Assembly (NCBI GenBank): GCA_038078755.1
Contig: JBBTSQ010000014.1
Coordinates: 1 to 14,201, forward strand
Length of the DNA stretch: 14,201 nt
Direction: 5' to 3'
DNA from: JBBTSQ01 sp038078755
Lineage (GTDB): Bacteria > Patescibacteriota > Minisyncoccia > Phycocordibacterales > JBAYGS01
Below, in pieces: positions 11,806-14,201 of the stretch (within the stretch, counting starts at the first letter, position 1; each line of letters starts with the position of its first letter). Under the pieces are notes generated by a model. That model saw nothing but the letters and a program-made list of their open reading frames with translations. It searched no databases and was not told the DNA's origin. The translations under genes were made by a program, and so were the position numbers.

Positions 11806-12087
11806 CTAAATTTCTTTTTCCAGCGTCGGCAATTCGGGAAGCAAATTTTCTACATCAGTGAGGGTGGCGTCATCACTGATTGATTCGATCTCGTCGGATG
11901 CGCCGAGACTATTGAGACTTTCGGTTTGGGCGTCGATCGACTGGCGAATCTCTTCGGCAGTCTGTTCGTTTTGGGTAATGGTCTCCTTAGCAGTTTGTAC
12001 AAAATAGATCGCGCCGATAATCATCACGATAATAATAATGATCAGTCCTGCGACCGGTCCAACTGCAGATTGTTTTTCAGTGTCCAT
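11806..12087 (-). CDS. Single-TM acidic protein, unknown
   Basis: A 93-residue protein. A short N-terminal tail (1-10) is followed by one very hydrophobic helix at about 11-31 (GPVAGLIIIIIVMIIGAIYF) and an acidic, helical soluble part (about 32-93), rich in Glu, Asp and Thr and low in charge balance. It is probably anchored with the acidic domain outside. The family is not recognised. It starts 5 nt after the stop of the secreted coiled-coil gene, so the two form an operon and are likely to act together at the cell envelope. A terminator follows. No Shine-Dalgarno site is seen. Confidence 0.6.
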   Translation of the reverse strand: MDTEKQSAVGPVAGLIIIIIVMIIGAIYFVQTAKETITQNEQTAEEIRQSIDAQTESLNSLGASDEIESISDDATLTDVENLLPELPTLEKEI

Positions 12088-12092
12088 AGAGG

Positions 12093-12671
12093 TTAGCGGT
12101 TAGATGGAGTAGTGGTTGCTTGCGGGCGATCAGACGCTTTGACACTTGCGATCACGGCTACCAGCGATTTGTGTGCGACCTTGATGCTTGCTTCAGTGTC
12201 TTTCATTGCCTTTTTCATTTGTTCAAAAGCTGCGCGTGGACTGTCGGCAGTATTTTTGATTTGAGCAAGGGTGTCGATGATACCGGCACTTTTGGTCTTC
12301 GCGGTGGCGATGTCTGCGCGGGCCTTCGCGAGGAGTTCTTTTGAGGTGGTAAGTGTGACTCCCATTTTTTCTAATTTGGTAATTCGTGCATCGAGGCGAG
12401 TGCCAATAGTCTCGAGTCGAGTAATCGCCGCGTCGAGACGACGTTTCATTCTTTCACCTTGAGCAAGTACACGCTCAATCCGGTCAGTCTTTTTTTGTTC
12501 GACTCGGAGTGGCGCGCTACTTGAAGCGGATATCTTTTGTATTGCCTCCGCCCGTACTGCGTCGCGTTCTTGTTTGACGCGCATACGGTCGATCTGCTGA
12601 CCAAATGCCGGAGCGATGCTCCATGCGAAGGTCAATGATGCGATCGATACCATGATGATAGTTTTTTTCAT
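12093..12671 (-). CDS. Secreted coiled-coil protein, unknown
   Basis: A 192-residue protein. Residues 1-25 look like a Sec signal peptide: MKKT, a hydrophobic core, then APAFG with likely cleavage before QQ. The mature part is almost all helical and highly charged, with a long heptad-like stretch (about 50-110: ERMKRRLDAAITRLETIGTR and following) and a second helix pair to about 175, ending in a Thr/Pro/Ser-rich tail. It is likely exported and forms an elongated coiled coil. The family is not recognised, although such proteins are typical envelope orphans in this group. It is the first gene of a two-gene unit with the TM protein; an extended -10 lies at 12703-12711. Confidence 0.65.
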   Translation of the reverse strand: MKKTIIMVSIASLTFAWSIAPAFGQQIDRMRVKQERDAVRAEAIQKISASSSAPLRVEQKKTDRIERVLAQGERMKRRLDAAITRLETIGTRLDARITKLEKMGVTLTTSKELLAKARADIATAKTKSAGIIDTLAQIKNTADSPRAAFEQMKKAMKDTEASIKVAHKSLVAVIASVKASDRPQATTTPSNR

Positions 12672-12702
12672 AACGTAGTATGCTATTGATGATAATGTGG
12701 GT

Positions 12703-12711
12703 AGTATAGCA
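12703..12711 (-). promoter_or_regulatory. Extended -10 box of the secreted coiled-coil gene
   Basis: Minus strand: TGCTATACT, with TATACT at 12703-12708 and TG one base upstream. No good -35 is visible. The leader is about 25 nt. Confidence 0.5.
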
Positions 12712-12724
12712 CGGCTGATACCAA

Positions 12725-12764
12725 GAAAACACCCGCGCCATCGATAGATGGCGCGGGTGTTTTC
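12725..12764 (-). terminator. Terminator of ppa
   Basis: Perfect 18-bp arms (12725-12742 and 12747-12764), loop GATA, G+C-rich core (ACCCGCGCC) with AAAA/TTTT ends. It lies 3 bp past the ppa stop on the minus strand. Confidence 0.85.
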
Positions 12765-12767
12765 TGG

Positions 12768-13331
12768 CTACTTCTTTTTTGTTTTTTTAGTCGTTTCTTT
12801 TTTTGCAGTACTTGCGTGAGTGGTTTGATAGAGAGTGATGCCTCGGTCAAAGGCCTTTTCGGCAGCCACTTTGTTTTGGAAGCCGGTCACCAGCACCTCT
12901 TTGTTCTGCAATTTTTTGTAGGTGCTGTAGAAGTGCTCGATTTCTTTCAGGGTGTGATTGTTGATGTCGGTCAAATCTTTTACATCGTTCCAACGCGGGT
13001 CGTCGATCGGCACCGCGATGATCTTGTCATCCTTGTCTCCGCTGTCGATCATATTCATAATGCCTACCGGTCGGACGCGCACCAAGACCCCGGGCATCAA
13101 GGCGTAGGTAGTGAGCACAATCACATCGACCGCATCACCATCGTCCCACAGTGTCTGCGGAATAAATCCGTAGTCAAACGGAAAGTCTTGGGCGGTGTGC
13201 GCAGTGCGGTCAAGCGCGATGATCCCTGTCTCTTTGTCGATTTCGTATTTATTTTTTGAGCCTTTGTTGATTTCAATGATGACATTGATTCGATCTTTTG
13301 AGCCCGGCTTGATTCCGTGAAGAAGATTCAT
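12768..13331 (-). CDS. ppa: Inorganic pyrophosphatase (family I)
   Basis: A 187-residue protein of family I soluble pyrophosphatases. Visible active-site counterparts of the E. coli enzyme are E20, K28, E30, R42, Y54, the aspartates D64, D66 and D69 in DGDAVDVIV, D96 and D101 with K103, and Y138-K139. The enzyme splits pyrophosphate to phosphate using Mg2+, pulling nucleic-acid and protein synthesis forward. The signature usually reads D-x-D-P/E; alanine (A67) stands at that place here. A Lys-rich C-terminal tail (AKKETTKKTKKK) extends past the normal end. The start at 13331 gives the standard N-terminus. The upstream region is repeat-rich and no clear promoter stands out. Confidence 0.95.
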   Translation of the reverse strand: MNLLHGIKPGSKDRINVIIEINKGSKNKYEIDKETGIIALDRTAHTAQDFPFDYGFIPQTLWDDGDAVDVIVLTTYALMPGVLVRVRPVGIMNMIDSGDKDDKIIAVPIDDPRWNDVKDLTDINNHTLKEIEHFYSTYKKLQNKEVLVTGFQNKVAAEKAFDRGITLYQTTHASTAKKETTKKTKKK

Positions 13332-13337
13332 GATGAT

Positions 13338-13368
13338 AATTTCTAATGACTAATATCTAATTTCTAAT
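13338..13368. repeat. A/T-rich short direct repeat upstream of ppa
   Basis: AATTTCTAAT occurs exactly twice (13338-13347 and 13359-13368) with similar sequence between. This is low-complexity DNA directly in front of the ppa start codon. Confidence 0.55.
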
Positions 13369-13378
13369 AAGATGTGGT

Positions 13379-13412
13379 AACTTACAACATACAATTAACA
13401 ACTGACAATCAG
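13379..13412. repeat. 35-nt repeat family, inverted copy 3
   Basis: This unit begins AACTTACAACATACAATTAA and is an imperfect inverted copy of 13447-13481, separated from it by a 34-bp T/C-rich spacer. It belongs to the same family as 8207-8240. Confidence 0.65.
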
Positions 13413-13446
13413 ACACGATACAATTTTCTTATTCCCCCTTTCCCAT

Positions 13447-13481
13447 CTGATTGTAAGTTGTGTGTTGTTTATTGTGAGTTT
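13447..13481. repeat. 35-nt repeat family, copy 4, overlapping the nusA stop
   Basis: Matches 8300-8334 at 32 of 35 positions. The nusA stop codon (13469-13471) and the last codons (Asn-Ser-Gln) are encoded inside this repeat. Confidence 0.75.
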
Positions 13482-14201
13482 TTTGCTTCGCTTTCATCGA
13501 CGCCGTCAGCGCTTGCTAAACTTTCTTTCTTGGCCGAAGTGATGTCTATCTTCCAACCGGTGAGTTTTGCCGCCAATCGTACATTTTGTCCGCCCTTGCC
13601 GATAGCAAGCGATTGCTGATCTTCGGCAACTTCGACGGTCGCTTTGTGTTCCACCTCATTAATATTCACAGACAAAACTTTTGCCGGTGACAATGATTCC
13701 TCAATAAATTTCTTTGGATCGGCAGACCAGGGGATGATGTCGATTTTTTCTCCGCCAAGTTCAGAGGTCACGGTTGATACACGCACACCGCGCTGGCCAA
13801 CCATAGAGCCCACTGGGTCAATATGATCGTCGTTTGAAAACACGGCCACTTTCGATCGAGCGCCCGCTTCGCGAGCCACTGCCTTGATTTCTACCGCACC
13901 ACTCGCTACTTCCGGCGCTTCAGTAGCAAACAGTTTTTCCAAAAACTTTGGATGTGATCGTGACAATTTCAAAAACACACCGCGCTGACCGTCTTCTACT
14001 TTAAACAAGTAGCCACGGATGCGTTCACCCTGACCATATCTCTCGCCCGGAATTTGTTCTTCAAATGGCAAGAGGCCGGTCGCTCGACCCAAGTCAATGA
14101 AGGTATTACCGCGCTCTTGTCGCTGGACTGTACCAGTCACGATCTCACCTTCGCGCTTGCCGTATTCAGAAAATACAGAGCTTCTTTCTGCTTCGCGAAT
14201 T
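13469..14201 (-). CDS. nusA: Transcription factor NusA, N-terminus outside window
   Basis: About 244 codons are present and the frame stays open to the right edge, so an apparent GTG start at 14140 is internal. An S1 domain comes first (GEIVTGTVQRQERGNTFIDL onward, with RGVFLKLSR), then KH1 (VGSMVGQRGVRVSTVTSELG) and KH2 (LAIGKGGQNVRLAAKLTGWK). The N-terminal RNA-polymerase-binding domain lies off the window. NusA binds RNA polymerase and nascent RNA, affecting pausing, termination and antitermination. The protein ends soon after KH2, without the acidic repeats of gammaproteobacterial NusA. Its last three residues and stop come from the 35-nt repeat. No hairpin terminator other than the inverted repeat pair is seen downstream. 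Confidence 0.95.
   Translation of the reverse strand, partial: IREAERSSVFSEYGKREGEIVTGTVQRQERGNTFIDLGRATGLLPFEEQIPGERYGQGERIRGYLFKVEDGQRGVFLKLSRSHPKFLEKLFATEAPEVASGAVEIKAVAREAGARSKVAVFSNDDHIDPVGSMVGQRGVRVSTVTSELGGEKIDIIPWSADPKKFIEESLSPAKVLSVNINEVEHKATVEVAEDQQSLAIGKGGQNVRLAAKLTGWKIDITSAKKESLASADGVDESEAKNSQ

Noticed and set aside
14138..14140. GTG as the start of NusA
   Set aside because: The frame continues upstream to the window edge with sequence that fits NusA (…KREGEI), so the start lies outside the window.

Overview
The window reads as a chromosomal piece of a Candidatus Patescibacteria (CPR) genome, probably of the Parcubacteria lineage. This is inferred from gene content and style; no marker phylogeny was possible. 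The supporting signs are compact genes, tRNAs without an encoded CCA, many small orphan membrane or coiled-coil proteins, a trigger factor that lacks its PPIase domain, an RNHCP zinc protein, an HTH plus LAGLIDADG-like protein, and frequent TATACT -10 boxes placed directly against start codons. TGA is used as a stop, so the recoded Gracilibacteria/Absconditabacteria code does not apply. A 10-base N run at 3459-3468 is an assembly gap.

Layout. 1-52 is the 3' part of tRNA-Pro(UGG) and its terminator, followed by a 150-bp inverted-repeat element built from pieces of that tRNA (89-240). The plus strand then carries a NadR/AAA_28-type ATPase, a RelB/DinJ-like antitoxin, a YafQ/RelE-like toxin and an RNHCP protein (261-1693). 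A 21-bp-arm palindrome separates these from a convergent membrane-anchored trypsin-like protease (1767-2984, minus). Next come a 22-residue Cys-rich peptide, a GC-rich patch with the gap, an HTH/LAGLIDADG-like gene, tRNA-Gly(UCC) and a LysE/RhtB exporter (3239-5038). From 5035 a consensus promoter reads into about 470 bp without a convincing protein gene, which looks like an unassigned structured RNA. A small hypothetical follows.

From 5871 the minus strand dominates and holds housekeeping genes: HU, RNase Y, ClpP, a hypothetical, trigger factor, a TM protein plus secreted coiled-coil protein pair, inorganic pyrophosphatase and the C-terminal part of NusA, which runs off the right edge. Two plus-strand genes interrupt them: a two-TM mini-protein and RsmE. 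Most genes have their own promoter and hairpin terminator, so long operons are rare.

The genes cover RNA decay (RNase Y), proteolysis and folding (ClpP, trigger factor), transcription (NusA), nucleoid structure (HU), 16S rRNA modification (RsmE) and PPi removal (Ppa). The accessory layer is the toxin-antitoxin pair, the anchored protease, the endonuclease-like gene beside a tRNA, and the exporter.

The best leads are: (1) several promoters whose -10 box ends 6-8 nt before the ATG, implying leaderless mRNAs; (2) a dispersed family of long perfect intergenic palindromes sharing exact 12-19 nt blocks; (3) a second family of 35-nt repeats arranged as two inverted pairs, one supplying the nusA stop codon; (4) the orphan promoter/terminator unit at 5035-5262; (5) the tRNA-Pro-derived element at 89-240.
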